This document shows positions 24,287 through 32,028 of a stretch of DNA of 64,000 bases, one piece after another. Within the stretch, counting starts at the first letter, position 1. Each line of letters begins with the position of its first letter. Source of the stretch: Robertmurraya massiliosenegalensis JC6 (GTDB lineage: Bacteria; Bacillota; Bacilli; Bacillales; Cytobacillaceae); the NCBI RefSeq assembly GCF_000311725.1, contig NZ_HE978516.1, positions 226,671 through 290,670 on the forward strand, written 5' to 3'. A program made the position numbers and the translations under genes. The notes under the pieces are model-generated. The model saw nothing but the letters and a program-made list of their open reading frames with translations, was not told the origin of the DNA and searched no databases.

Positions 24287-25462
24287 CTACTCAATATAAT
24301 GAATATAGAGGCTCTCCTTTGTATAATCAGGATGATCTACTATAATTTTGCCTTCATATAAGGTTTCACCAGTGGTAACATCTCCGATAAACAAGATATG
24401 TCCGCTATCCGTTAAATAAGTGGAATAAAGTTTTCCATTCATTAAAGTCGTATAAGTCGTTTCATAACCATTTTTCATATCTGGTTTATCAAATTTTTCT
24501 ACAGCTTCCCATTGTTCTTTTTCAATATCATATTGATGTACTTCAAATCCTTTTTCCGTCACATTGGAGAAATATAATCTTCCATCTTTTATCGTGCTGG
24601 AATATATAGCATCAGCTAATTCTTCAGGCATTTTTACTTCCTTCAACACATTCGTTTCCTTGTTATAGACGAATGTTTCTTTTACCCCAGAAGGAAAACT
24701 CTGTTCATTTTCATAGGATTCTGACTCTATTTCGATTAATATATATTCTTCAGGTTGAATGGAAGATTGATTATCATTTAAAATCAAACCGGACCATCCG
24801 TTTTCAACGGTAGAAGTCGAAACAATCTTTTCATTGTTGACTAACTTTTGCGTTTCCATATCAAAAGTGTATAGAGACGCTTCTTCTCCTCCAGTTGTAA
24901 GACTCGAGCGCACTATGACCGATAAAATCCCATCGAATATTTGAACATCCTCAACATCGTACCAACCATATTCATTAGCGTTTGGTACTTTATATTGAAA
25001 CGAATTTGTGTCATTTGTTTTCTTATCTAAAATATCCACATCTAACGTATAATCAATGGAGCTATAGTTAAAATCCCTTTTCATCCCAGCATAAGCTAAG
25101 AGATTTTCATTTTCAAAAAAAGAATTCCCATAAATATCTTTTCCACGCATAAAACTTCGGTGCTCATCAATCAATTTCTCGAAAACAGGTAAATAGTTGT
25201 TGTTAAGCACTTCTTCAAGAAATGAGCGATTATTTAAAATGAGCGTTTCTTTAGTTGAAACTTGTCTAAAAGATTGAGTCATATCCCCAATTCGATAATC
25301 ACCAAATAAAACTAAGTCATTCAATTCAGCTTCATCACCACTGATTTTTTTAAACTCTATTTTGACATTGTCTTTTGCTGCTAATCCAGATTGCAGATAA
25401 AAAGTGCCAAGGACGATTACCATTGCAATTGAAAGCAGGCTGATTTTCCAATATCGTTTCAT
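24287..25462 (-). CDS. Membrane-anchored or secreted protein of unknown function
   Basis: A 391-residue protein with an N-terminal signal anchor (KISLLSIAMVIVLGTFYLQS) and an extracytoplasmic remainder made of beta-type segments with recurring patterns (DGILSVIVRSSL; DGRLYFSNVTEKGFEVHQYD; NGKLYSTYLTDSG), suggesting a beta-propeller-like fold. It follows the ABC permease gene by 13 bp in the GntR-ABC operon, so it probably works with that transporter, as extra exported subunits do in Ytr-like systems. I do not recognise a named family. Confidence 0.7.
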   Translation of the reverse strand: MKRYWKISLLSIAMVIVLGTFYLQSGLAAKDNVKIEFKKISGDEAELNDLVLFGDYRIGDMTQSFRQVSTKETLILNNRSFLEEVLNNNYLPVFEKLIDEHRSFMRGKDIYGNSFFENENLLAYAGMKRDFNYSSIDYTLDVDILDKKTNDTNSFQYKVPNANEYGWYDVEDVQIFDGILSVIVRSSLTTGGEEASLYTFDMETQKLVNNEKIVSTSTVENGWSGLILNDNQSSIQPEEYILIEIESESYENEQSFPSGVKETFVYNKETNVLKEVKMPEELADAIYSSTIKDGRLYFSNVTEKGFEVHQYDIEKEQWEAVEKFDKPDMKNGYETTYTTLMNGKLYSTYLTDSGHILFIGDVTTGETLYEGKIIVDHPDYTKESLYIHYIE

Positions 25463-25475
25463 TTATCTCACTCCC

Positions 25476-26309
25476 TTAAACTCTAATTTTATGCTTGATG
25501 AGCTTATTTCCGATCCATAACGCTGCAACTAGAACGATTAATACTGCCCCAACCTCTAGTAAGAATAACTCCATTGGATAGAAGTAATTATCTAGGATAA
25601 AGGTATCAATTAATAACGGCCCCATCGTAACTAAAAAAGAAATACCTACATACAGAATAGCGAACAAAATTCCTTTTAGACGATACGAGCGTTCAAATAG
25701 AATCGCTGTAAACATCACAAATACGGCGACCATTCCAGTTCCATAGAATAGTACAAATTCAATCAATGTTTTCGGGAACAATAAATATAGGAAATATAGA
25801 TTTCCGGTAATTTCTAATACAGACATATCCATTCGAAATTCAGGTGGAACTATCCATTTTAACACTTGGCTTTCAATAGGAAATAATAAAATTTGTAAGG
25901 CAACAAGACCTAACACAAACAGTAAAATTGTCGTTGCTTTTGCAAAGTAAATATTGATTCGCTCTGTCGGTAACATGAATAAACGATAGCTAAAGGTATT
26001 TTTGCCAAACCAATCGCGATACCAAATAAAGAAAACATAGATGACTAATGCCACAATACAAAGGGCAATCGGTCCGATAAACCATCCCGTTTGCGAAAAA
26101 TTATAAAAAGACATCATTCCATACTGATCAAGGAAATCGCTTTGTGGCATTAAATTTACGTAGATTTCTTCATTTGCCCGACTCATATAACTTTTCGATG
26201 TAATGATGAGCCCCACGATTTGCGAAAGAATCGTAACTCCTATTAAGACAAGATAAAATTTAACAAAACGTTCAAACTCAAAGTTCACTAGTTTTAAGTA
26301 ACGATTCAT
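25476..26309 (-). CDS. ABC transporter permease
   Basis: A 277-residue membrane protein with six predicted helices and short loops (YVFFIWYRDWFGKNTFSYRL is a cytoplasmic segment typical of ABC-2-type permeases of GntR-linked systems). Its start overlaps the stop of the ATPase gene by four bases, showing translational coupling. Probably forms the channel for the upstream ATPase; the substrate may be a peptide, antibiotic or lipid, by analogy with YtrBCDE-type transporters. Confidence 0.8.
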   Translation of the reverse strand: MNRYLKLVNFEFERFVKFYLVLIGVTILSQIVGLIITSKSYMSRANEEIYVNLMPQSDFLDQYGMMSFYNFSQTGWFIGPIALCIVALVIYVFFIWYRDWFGKNTFSYRLFMLPTERINIYFAKATTILLFVLGLVALQILLFPIESQVLKWIVPPEFRMDMSVLEITGNLYFLYLLFPKTLIEFVLFYGTGMVAVFVMFTAILFERSYRLKGILFAILYVGISFLVTMGPLLIDTFILDNYFYPMELFLLEVGAVLIVLVAALWIGNKLIKHKIRV

Positions 26310-27001
26310 GCTTTATACACCTCTCTCATCACATCGACTACAGATTTTCCTTCATTCTCTCTAACTTCCTCTGTATCGAATTCTCTCAATATCACACCAT
26401 CATCTAGTAATACAACCTTATCAATTAAATGTTCAATATCATTAATTTCGTGCGTGGTAATGATAACGCCGCGATCTTCAATTAAATGACTTGTAAACAC
26501 ATCAGCAATTTGCTCACGGCTGAATATATCAATGCCTGAAAAAGGTTCATCCATGAGAACGTAATCGACATCTAAAGCTAGTCCAAGAATTAAATTCACT
26601 TTCGCTGTGTTTCCCTTTGATAATTCAGAAATTCGCTCTTCTTCCTTTAATTTAAAAAATGTTAATAGTTCACTCGCTCTCTCTTGATTCCAGCTGTCGT
26701 AGAAATCAGCCATGAATGTGAAAGCTTCACGAATTCTCATACTTGGCAACATCGTAATTGCATCAGGAATGAAGGTTACTTTCTCATAACTTCCTTTATG
26801 AATTTTTTCACCATTTATGAGAATTTCACCACCGTCAATTGGGGTAAGATTCATAATCGCTTTCATTATCGTTGTTTTACCCACTCCGTTGATCCCAATT
26901 AAACAAGTAATCTTTCCTTTTTCAGCTGTAAAGGAAACCCCTTTTAGGACTTTTTTCTTCCCAAATTTTTTTGTTACATTTTTTAACTCAATCACAGTCA
27001 T
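26306..27001 (-). CDS. ABC transporter ATP-binding protein
   Basis: A 231-residue ATPase with Walker A GINGVGKTT (around residue 36), signature LSKGNTAKVNL, Walker B VDYVLMDEPFSGID and switch His in ITTHEI. The signature departs from LSGGQ (LSKGN), as in YtrB-like ATPases controlled by GntR regulators. ATG 27001 sits behind AAGGGGGG and overlaps the region of the GntR stop codon (27009-27011). Second gene of the GntR-ATPase-permease-exported protein operon. Confidence 0.9.
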   Translation of the reverse strand: MTVIELKNVTKKFGKKKVLKGVSFTAEKGKITCLIGINGVGKTTIMKAIMNLTPIDGGEILINGEKIHKGSYEKVTFIPDAITMLPSMRIREAFTFMADFYDSWNQERASELLTFFKLKEEERISELSKGNTAKVNLILGLALDVDYVLMDEPFSGIDIFSREQIADVFTSHLIEDRGVIITTHEINDIEHLIDKVVLLDDGVILREFDTEEVRENEGKSVVDVMREVYKA

Positions 27002-27008
27002 TCCCCCC

Positions 27009-27383
27009 TTATTCATAGCTTTCATTTTTATATTTTTGCTCTACTATAGGTAGAACCTCATCTAACGGTACCTTAATCGTTCGAACAGCATCGACAAAAG
27101 CATCGACCGCTTCTAAAATCAATTCATTGCGCACCATTTGAAATGTCTTCTCATCTGTTGTCATTCGACTAGGTAAGTTTCCTTCAGTAAAAATCAAGCC
27201 CTGCTCCTCCATTTCTTTATACGCCCGCTGCGCCGTATTTGGATTAATTTTCAATTGATTGGCCAATTCCCTCCTTGAAGGAATCTCTTGACCTGGTTCA
27301 AATAACCCTGTAGCCATTTGCTCTTTAAAATGCCGAATGACTTGCACATAAACAGGATCCCGGTTGTTAAACTTAATATTCAT
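27009..27383 (-). CDS. GntR-family regulator, YtrA subfamily
   Basis: A 124-residue regulator with a GntR winged helix (YVQVIRHFKEQMATGLFEPG; IPSRRELANQLKINPNTAQR) and the short helical tail of the YtrA subgroup, which lacks a large effector domain. In B. subtilis YtrA represses an ABC transporter operon induced by cell-wall-active peptides. Here it leads its own ABC operon, and six palindromes 44-258 bp upstream of its start are the likely binding sites. Confidence 0.9.
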   Translation of the reverse strand: MNIKFNNRDPVYVQVIRHFKEQMATGLFEPGQEIPSRRELANQLKINPNTAQRAYKEMEEQGLIFTEGNLPSRMTTDEKTFQMVRNELILEAVDAFVDAVRTIKVPLDEVLPIVEQKYKNESYE

Positions 27384-27426
27384 AGATCCAACTCCTAAAA
27401 AAACTTAGTGTATTTCGATAAATCAT

Positions 27427-27641
27427 TGTATCAACACCTTAATACAGGATGAGCAAAAAAATTCGTGTATTAATTGGTTCATACAGTGTGAGCAAAAATG
27501 AACTTGTATCAAGCGATTAATACATAGTGTGTAAAAAAATATCCGTATTATTCGGTTCATACACAAGGGGTAAAAAAACATTTTCCATCTTGTATTAACC
27601 ATATAATACACCTGATATATATGTATTATATGGTTAATACA
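27427..27641. promoter_or_regulatory. Array of six 20-bp palindromic operators
   Basis: Six sites of form TGTATYA-N6-TRATACA: 27427-27446, 27466-27485, 27505-27524, 27544-27563 (CGTATTA variant), 27591-27610 and 27622-27641. The first four are exactly 39 bp apart, with 19-base A-rich spacers. The last two are perfect reverse complements of one another, forming a 20-bp-arm inverted repeat around 11 bases. They lie between the promoter and the GntR start, or over the promoter itself, and look like an autoregulatory array. Confidence 0.8.
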
Positions 27642-27654
27642 GTTTTAAAGTCAA
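27625..27654 (-). promoter_or_regulatory. Sigma-A promoter of the GntR-ABC operon
   Basis: On the minus strand TTGACT (27649-27654), 18 bases, TATAAT (27625-27630). The -10 box and spacer lie inside the sixth palindrome, so a bound regulator would block it. Confidence 0.75.
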
Positions 27655-27766
27655 GTCCATTATGAGAAAAAATCAGCTTTCTTTTCATATACATGAAAAT
27701 AGTAATCGTACTCTATTTTGATCGAATGCTGCGATTAAAGAAACTTTCATTATCAACACATCCTTT

Positions 27767-28228
27767 TCAAGATGGAACATATTCCATCGGCTCCTTGCTA
27801 TGAACATAGCCATTTTTCTTATAAAAGGAAATGGCCTCCTCACTTGGCCACACGATCACAAATTCATAATGATTGTCTTCGATCCACTTGTTAATTTTAT
27901 TTAGCATCCTGCTTCCAATTCCTGTTCCTCGATGAGCTGGAACCGTGTAAACGTTCGTCATATAAGCAAAGGGATAGGTAGTTCTCCCAGGACGAGGTAC
28001 TTTATCGATTAACTCAATATAAATGTGGGATACGATTGCGCCATTTTCCTCCGCTACCCAAATGATCCAACGTTCGCTCTGTAACGCCTTTTCCAAAAAT
28101 AAGTGGCATTCTTTTTCAAAGTCAGAGAAAGACTCGTTTTTCTTGCTTTCATCAAACTCAATAGTGAAGTCCCATCTCATCTGGACTAATTGCTTAATAT
28201 CATGAGAAACTGCAAATCGAATATTTAT
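27767..28228 (-). CDS. GNAT acetyltransferase with a non-standard start
   Basis: The first ATG (28180) gives 137 residues starting MRWDFTIEFDE, but the 16 codons before it read INIRFAVSHDIKQLVQ, the standard opening strand and helix of this GNAT group. The codon where Met is expected (28226-28228) is ATA, about 11 bases after AGAGGAG. The protein has the acetyl-CoA loop VPAHRGTGIGSRMLNKINKW. Either ATA is used for initiation or a start-codon mutation has silenced or shortened the gene. The ATA shares one base with the MerR stop codon, so the genes overlap as in an operon. Confidence 0.75.
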   Translation of the reverse strand: MNIRFAVSHDIKQLVQMRWDFTIEFDESKKNESFSDFEKECHLFLEKALQSERWIIWVAEENGAIVSHIYIELIDKVPRPGRTTYPFAYMTNVYTVPAHRGTGIGSRMLNKINKWIEDNHYEFVIVWPSEEAISFYKKNGYVHSKEPMEYVPS

Positions 28229-29097
28229 TACGATTCAACTCCTCTTTCACGGAATATTTCCTTGAATTTCTCATTAGCTTTTTCCAATTTATTAAAATAG
28301 TGGCGATAAGAGTCGCTCAAGATTTTCAAATTGGCGATAAATATTTCTGCGTAACCACTCTGCTTCTGAAATTCTAAAAGCAGTTGCTGCCATTTATAAG
28401 CATCTGTTTTCTTATAGTCTTCAGAATGACGAAATTGAATATAGTCCTCAATGCTTTGTTTATTTGTTTCCATATATTCTTCAATATGTTCAACTGCGTC
28501 TAACATAGTCTTATCCATCGTTTCTATATCCTCGTGTTTGAATAAAGCGAGGGAACCTTCCAAATATTTCTCAACTTCCTCACTCACTTCTAAGTTATCT
28601 AGGTACTCAACAATTTTACAATAGGCGTTCTTCTTCTCATCACTATTTATTTTTTCATTTAAAAAGGTTCCAAAGTGAATGGACAAATAAACTCCATATC
28701 CCCCAGGAAAGGATTGGACAAGTTTTTCCTTGATCGTTAACGACGGGAGAATATGCTCCTTAATATAGTCACGAACATGCTCAACTTGAGCATCTTCCCT
28801 TAACATCTCAAGTGCTTTCTGCTGTTCCACTATCCTTTGTTTCTTTAATTCCATTACATATTGATATTTAGATAACGCGAACGACTTGTTGTTACTTGAT
28901 AATATGTCTTTAATTTCAGGAATACCAAGCCCTAGACTTCGGAGCACTGCGATTTCTTGTAGAATCGTGACATCTTCAACACTATAATTCCGATAGCCAT
29001 TCTCTTCTATTTTTGGATGTACAAGCCCCTGCTTTTCATAATACTCAATCGCTTTTTTCGTTAGAGAGCATTTTTTACATACTTCATTTATCAGCAT
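28228..29097 (-). CDS. MerR-family regulator
   Basis: A 289-residue regulator: an N-terminal MerR winged helix (CSLTKKAIEYYEKQGLVHP, ENGYRNYSVEDVTILQEIAV) plus a dimerisation coiled coil around residues 80-110 and a long helical C-terminal domain of unknown ligand. The N-terminal C-x2-C belongs to the DNA-binding part and is not a typical MerR metal site. ATG 29097 with GAGG. The GNAT gene overlaps its stop and may be its target. Confidence 0.8.
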   Translation of the reverse strand: MLINEVCKKCSLTKKAIEYYEKQGLVHPKIEENGYRNYSVEDVTILQEIAVLRSLGLGIPEIKDILSSNNKSFALSKYQYVMELKKQRIVEQQKALEMLREDAQVEHVRDYIKEHILPSLTIKEKLVQSFPGGYGVYLSIHFGTFLNEKINSDEKKNAYCKIVEYLDNLEVSEEVEKYLEGSLALFKHEDIETMDKTMLDAVEHIEEYMETNKQSIEDYIQFRHSEDYKKTDAYKWQQLLLEFQKQSGYAEIFIANLKILSDSYRHYFNKLEKANEKFKEIFRERGVES

Positions 29098-29248
29098 TTT
29101 CTTCACCTCATGAGAATCATAAGCTAATCCCTAAGGGGACAGTCAACCCTCAAATCGTTAAGCTCTTTTCGCAAATATTGTCGTTTTTGAGTTGTAAATC
29201 GCCTAAAAAAATTCAGTTTTTTCCTCAAATAGAAGTTTAATCGCAGCA

Positions 29249-29321
29249 AAAAGTGCTGCGCAAAAATAATGTGTGAATACGAACCCTATTAGCGTGTAAA
29301 TGTCAGCTCTTGGACATTTAC
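29249..29321 (+). repeat. Dispersed intergenic repeat, copy 2
   Basis: The 23 bases 29249-29271 equal 977-999; GTAAATGTCAGC and GACATTTACG follow at 29296 and 29313. Same orientation as copy 1, and both copies sit just after the stop codon of a minus-strand gene. Confidence 0.75.
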
Positions 29322-29347
29322 GAAAAATAACCACATTCATTGCGAAA

Positions 29348-30535
29348 TCAGCGAATATTTAAGTAAAAATGCTCCCCCTTTTTCTCAACCTTCCCTTTTA
29401 TTTCACCAATGCCATCGATAAAGAGGGAGGATTTTCGAATTACCAGCTCGCTCCTTAATCGAAGATGAAGTTCTCTCATCTGTCGGAGCCCTTCCCCTTT
29501 TGTCACGACGGGTTGTTGTAAAAGGTATTCTTCGTCATGAATTCTAATTTTCAAGAAGTTTTGATGTAATACTTTACGATCTAACATCACGATATTCATC
29601 GGATCAAAAGCCGTAGCGATGATTTTTCCAACAATAGTCAGATGAATTCCTTCTTGTTCATTAAATGCCGTAAATTTTTCCTCTTTATTTTTTATGACAG
29701 AATCGACTATCTTCTTCGTCTCAGAACTGATTTCAATCAATCTATATGATTGTGTTATGTCAATATCGCTGCATTCCTTTATATAATCGTAGATTGTTTT
29801 TTTCGCATTAAAAAACGTCTCCTTCCATTTTGGAGAAAGCTCATCAAGTAATACACACATAAACAATCCAGAACTGTAGCAACTCATACGAACTTTAATC
29901 GTTGATTGATAAGGATCCTTTAACGGTTCACCATATTTACGTAAGATCGTGGAAAATTCGAGTCCACTCTTTTCATAGTATGCCCTCATTTCCACATACC
30001 AAGCTGGTCCTTCAACTGTTTCTATTAAATTCTCATAGGTTAAGTGTTCATCGATAGCTATCGCTCTTTGTTCCCTAAGAGAGACGAATGCTTGGAGATA
30101 TTCTTTCTTCTTAGCGGGGTCTTTTTCTACTAAAGCATGAAAGAGATTCAACCTCTCAAGATTTCGCAACTCCACATTTTCTCCTGATACAGGATATGTA
30201 ACTCCTTTCATTTCGTCAGGAAATCGCTTCTCTCCTTTTAAATATTGATAACCATGAAATAATTCATGAACAAGGATTGAATACAAGTCCTCAAACTTTT
30301 CGAAAAATTGTAGATCAACTATCGCAGTTGGGTAGTCCTCATACATAATTAAGGTACAAGCATTAAAATGTGCATCCCTTTTCAGCTTTTCTTGATGTTT
30401 AAATTTAGGATGGTTAAAAATAGTTACTTCTGTTTCATTGTATACAGCATAAGCAACCTTTTCAAAACCAGGCCAATACTTTTGCAACTCAGCTTGTTCT
30501 AACTCCTGAATGATTCTCTCAATAATGTTTTCCAT
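29348..30535 (-). CDS. Putative zinc metallopeptidase-like protein
   Basis: A 395-residue cytosolic protein with HELFH (about residue 90; LVHELFHGYQYLKGEKRF), an HExxH zinc site, and EGPAWYVEMRAYYEKSG about 85 residues later, which could supply the third ligand Glu as in gluzincins. A beta-rich C-terminal domain follows (GKIIATAFDPMN; LHLRLRSELVIRK). I recall similar Bacillus proteins but no characterised one. Start with AGGAG. No operon partner. Confidence 0.6.
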   Translation of the reverse strand: MENIIERIIQELEQAELQKYWPGFEKVAYAVYNETEVTIFNHPKFKHQEKLKRDAHFNACTLIMYEDYPTAIVDLQFFEKFEDLYSILVHELFHGYQYLKGEKRFPDEMKGVTYPVSGENVELRNLERLNLFHALVEKDPAKKKEYLQAFVSLREQRAIAIDEHLTYENLIETVEGPAWYVEMRAYYEKSGLEFSTILRKYGEPLKDPYQSTIKVRMSCYSSGLFMCVLLDELSPKWKETFFNAKKTIYDYIKECSDIDITQSYRLIEISSETKKIVDSVIKNKEEKFTAFNEQEGIHLTIVGKIIATAFDPMNIVMLDRKVLHQNFLKIRIHDEEYLLQQPVVTKGEGLRQMRELHLRLRSELVIRKSSLFIDGIGEIKGKVEKKGEHFYLNIR

Positions 30536-30745
30536 TACTATTCTCCTGAAGTAATTTCGTATACAGTTCTATTTCTAGATTGGGAATTGGATATCCTTTA
30601 TTGCGTATATGTAGTTGCCGATACTACCTCATTCCCCATAAACCAAAGTAATATTAGATAAAATAAATATATTACGCACTTTTGTATAAGTTTACTTTAC
30701 TTTTGTAAAAATAGAGTTTATAATTCCACTTAAGAGGTGATAATC

Positions 30746-30985
30746 ATGAAGAAAGATTTTGGTGATTCGATATCAAATAAGGTTTATGAATATCGTGTAC
30801 TTGCGAGAATGTCTCAGCAAGAATTAGCAGAGAAAGTTGGCGTTTCCAAACAAACCATCTTCGTCATGGAAAAAGGAAATTATGTCCCCACTCTCCTACT
30901 AGCTTTTCGAATTGCTGATTTTTTTAATGTTGATGTAAACGATATTTTTAATTATGTGAAAGGAGATGAACACAATGGAAATTAA
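30746..30985 (+). CDS. XRE-family regulator (small)
   Basis: A 79-residue helix-turn-helix protein: RVLARMSQQELAEKVGVSKQ and IFVMEKGNYVPTLLLAFRIA, of the YozG/Cro-like type that pairs with a small membrane protein. ATG 30746 with AGAGGTGAT. Overlaps the next gene by 11 bases, whose ribosome site (AAAGGAG) lies inside this gene. Confidence 0.85.
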   Translation: MKKDFGDSISNKVYEYRVLARMSQQELAEKVGVSKQTIFVMEKGNYVPTLLLAFRIADFFNVDVNDIFNYVKGDEHNGN

Positions 30986-31325
30986 GTTTCTCTCAAATAT
31001 CCATGACGCCATTTTTCATTCTTTAAAGAACTGGGCTGAACAATCACCAGGAAATTGGAATATTCTCATTGGAGTTGGGTTTTTACTGCTCATAGGTAGT
31101 GTGATTTTTGCTTATGTATTTTATAAGAAGATTGGGAAAGACGACGAACGGACAAATAAAATCTTCTTGAAAAGCAGTTACTGTATGCTCTTGGTGATTA
31201 TTCTTTGTGACATCATTTTTCCGAAAGACTATATGTGGAACGTTTTTTTCTTGTTTAAATATGCGTTAGCCATTTTAGCTAGTGGGATTTACATGGCCCA
31301 ACAGTATAAAAAGGATTTTTCTTAA
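30975..31325 (+). CDS. Small membrane protein paired with an XRE regulator
   Basis: A 116-residue protein with three hydrophobic segments (about residues 28-52, 68-85 and 90-107). The pattern GKDDERTNKIFLKSS between helices one and two resembles DUF2178-type proteins commonly found after small XRE regulators. ATG 30975 chosen for its AAAGGAG. Probably controls or responds with the upstream regulator; function unknown. Confidence 0.65.
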   Translation: MEIKFLSNIHDAIFHSLKNWAEQSPGNWNILIGVGFLLLIGSVIFAYVFYKKIGKDDERTNKIFLKSSYCMLLVIILCDIIFPKDYMWNVFFLFKYALAILASGIYMAQQYKKDFS

Positions 31326-31545
31326 GAAAAGGTCGAGGAGCGAGGCTGGAGAATTAAATAAGATGTTTCCTAGGTATTCTATTCATGGTCGGAACAAATC
31401 CGCTCTCTCCTCTAAATTTATCTACTTGATGTGTTGTGTTTCTCCTTAAAAGAGCGAAGTGTGAAGGGGCAATCGAAGGTTGGATGACAAAAGATCTTCC
31501 CATCCAATCAAAAGGCAATTGTAAAAATTTATCACTGTCTACTTC

Positions 31546-31773
31546 CTACTTGGGTTTAGTAAAAATCTTCCCATTGTTTAACTCACACCAATCTTCTAAT
31601 TCATCATACGTTTCTTTGTCCCCGTATTTTGTTATAAAGGCTTCCTTCGTTTCAAAAACTTCCACTAAACCATTCTCTATCGATGTTATCATTTGGTAAG
31701 GGTTCAGTTGAAAAACCTTAGAAACAGCAATTAATTCTCCGATATGCACAATGTTTGAGATATTTTCCATCAT
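31546..31773 (-). CDS. Hypothetical protein, 75 residues
   Basis: Not recognised. A good ribosome site (AGGAGGGG) precedes tandem ATGs at 31773 and 31770. The protein is acidic with no membrane segment; NIVHIGELIAVSKVFQLNPY then YGDKETYDELEDWCELNNGK. Isolated. The preceding interval 31326-31545 shows no gene that I recognise. Confidence 0.5.
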   Translation of the reverse strand: MMENISNIVHIGELIAVSKVFQLNPYQMITSIENGLVEVFETKEAFITKYGDKETYDELEDWCELNNGKIFTKPK

Positions 31774-31881
31774 TTCCCCTCCTATGTCAGTTAGATATCT
31801 TCCCCCTTACCATTCCATACTATACTCCTTTAAACGCGCTGATTGGCGAAATGCCGTTCACTATCATAAAAGCTTGGACAT

Positions 31882-32028
31882 TTAGTATTCATCAACAAAT
31901 TCTCCATCTACATACAAGGAGTCTCGTTTTACCCCTTCAATTTCAAAACCCATTTTCTTATATAAGCTTAGCGCTACTTCATTATGGGCAATCACAACAT
32001 CACTAAGTTTAATCTCTCTTATGACCAT
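31882..32028 (-). pseudogene. GNAT acetyltransferase with internal in-frame deletion
   Basis: 48 codons read MVIREIKLSDVVIAHNEVAL then SLYKKMGFEIEGVKRDSLYV and DGEFVDEY. The first ten residues are a GNAT start and the rest is the GNAT C-terminus (usual ...N..A..LY.K.GF..EG..R...), but the central ~100 residues with the acetyl-CoA loop are missing without loss of frame. It cannot be an active acetyltransferase. Start overlaps the end of the methyltransferase gene. Confidence 0.75.

Noticed and set aside
27427-27641. Regular palindromic repeats resembling a CRISPR array
   Set aside because: Repeats are 20 bp, spacers are 19 bp and similar to each other, the array overlaps a promoter, and no cas genes are present. 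It fits operators better.
30670-30690. TACGCACTT match to the HxlR-type motif before the XRE gene
   Set aside because: Only nine bases match, the left half AAG is missing, and no ATAGT/ACTAT repeat is nearby; chance is likely in AT-rich DNA.
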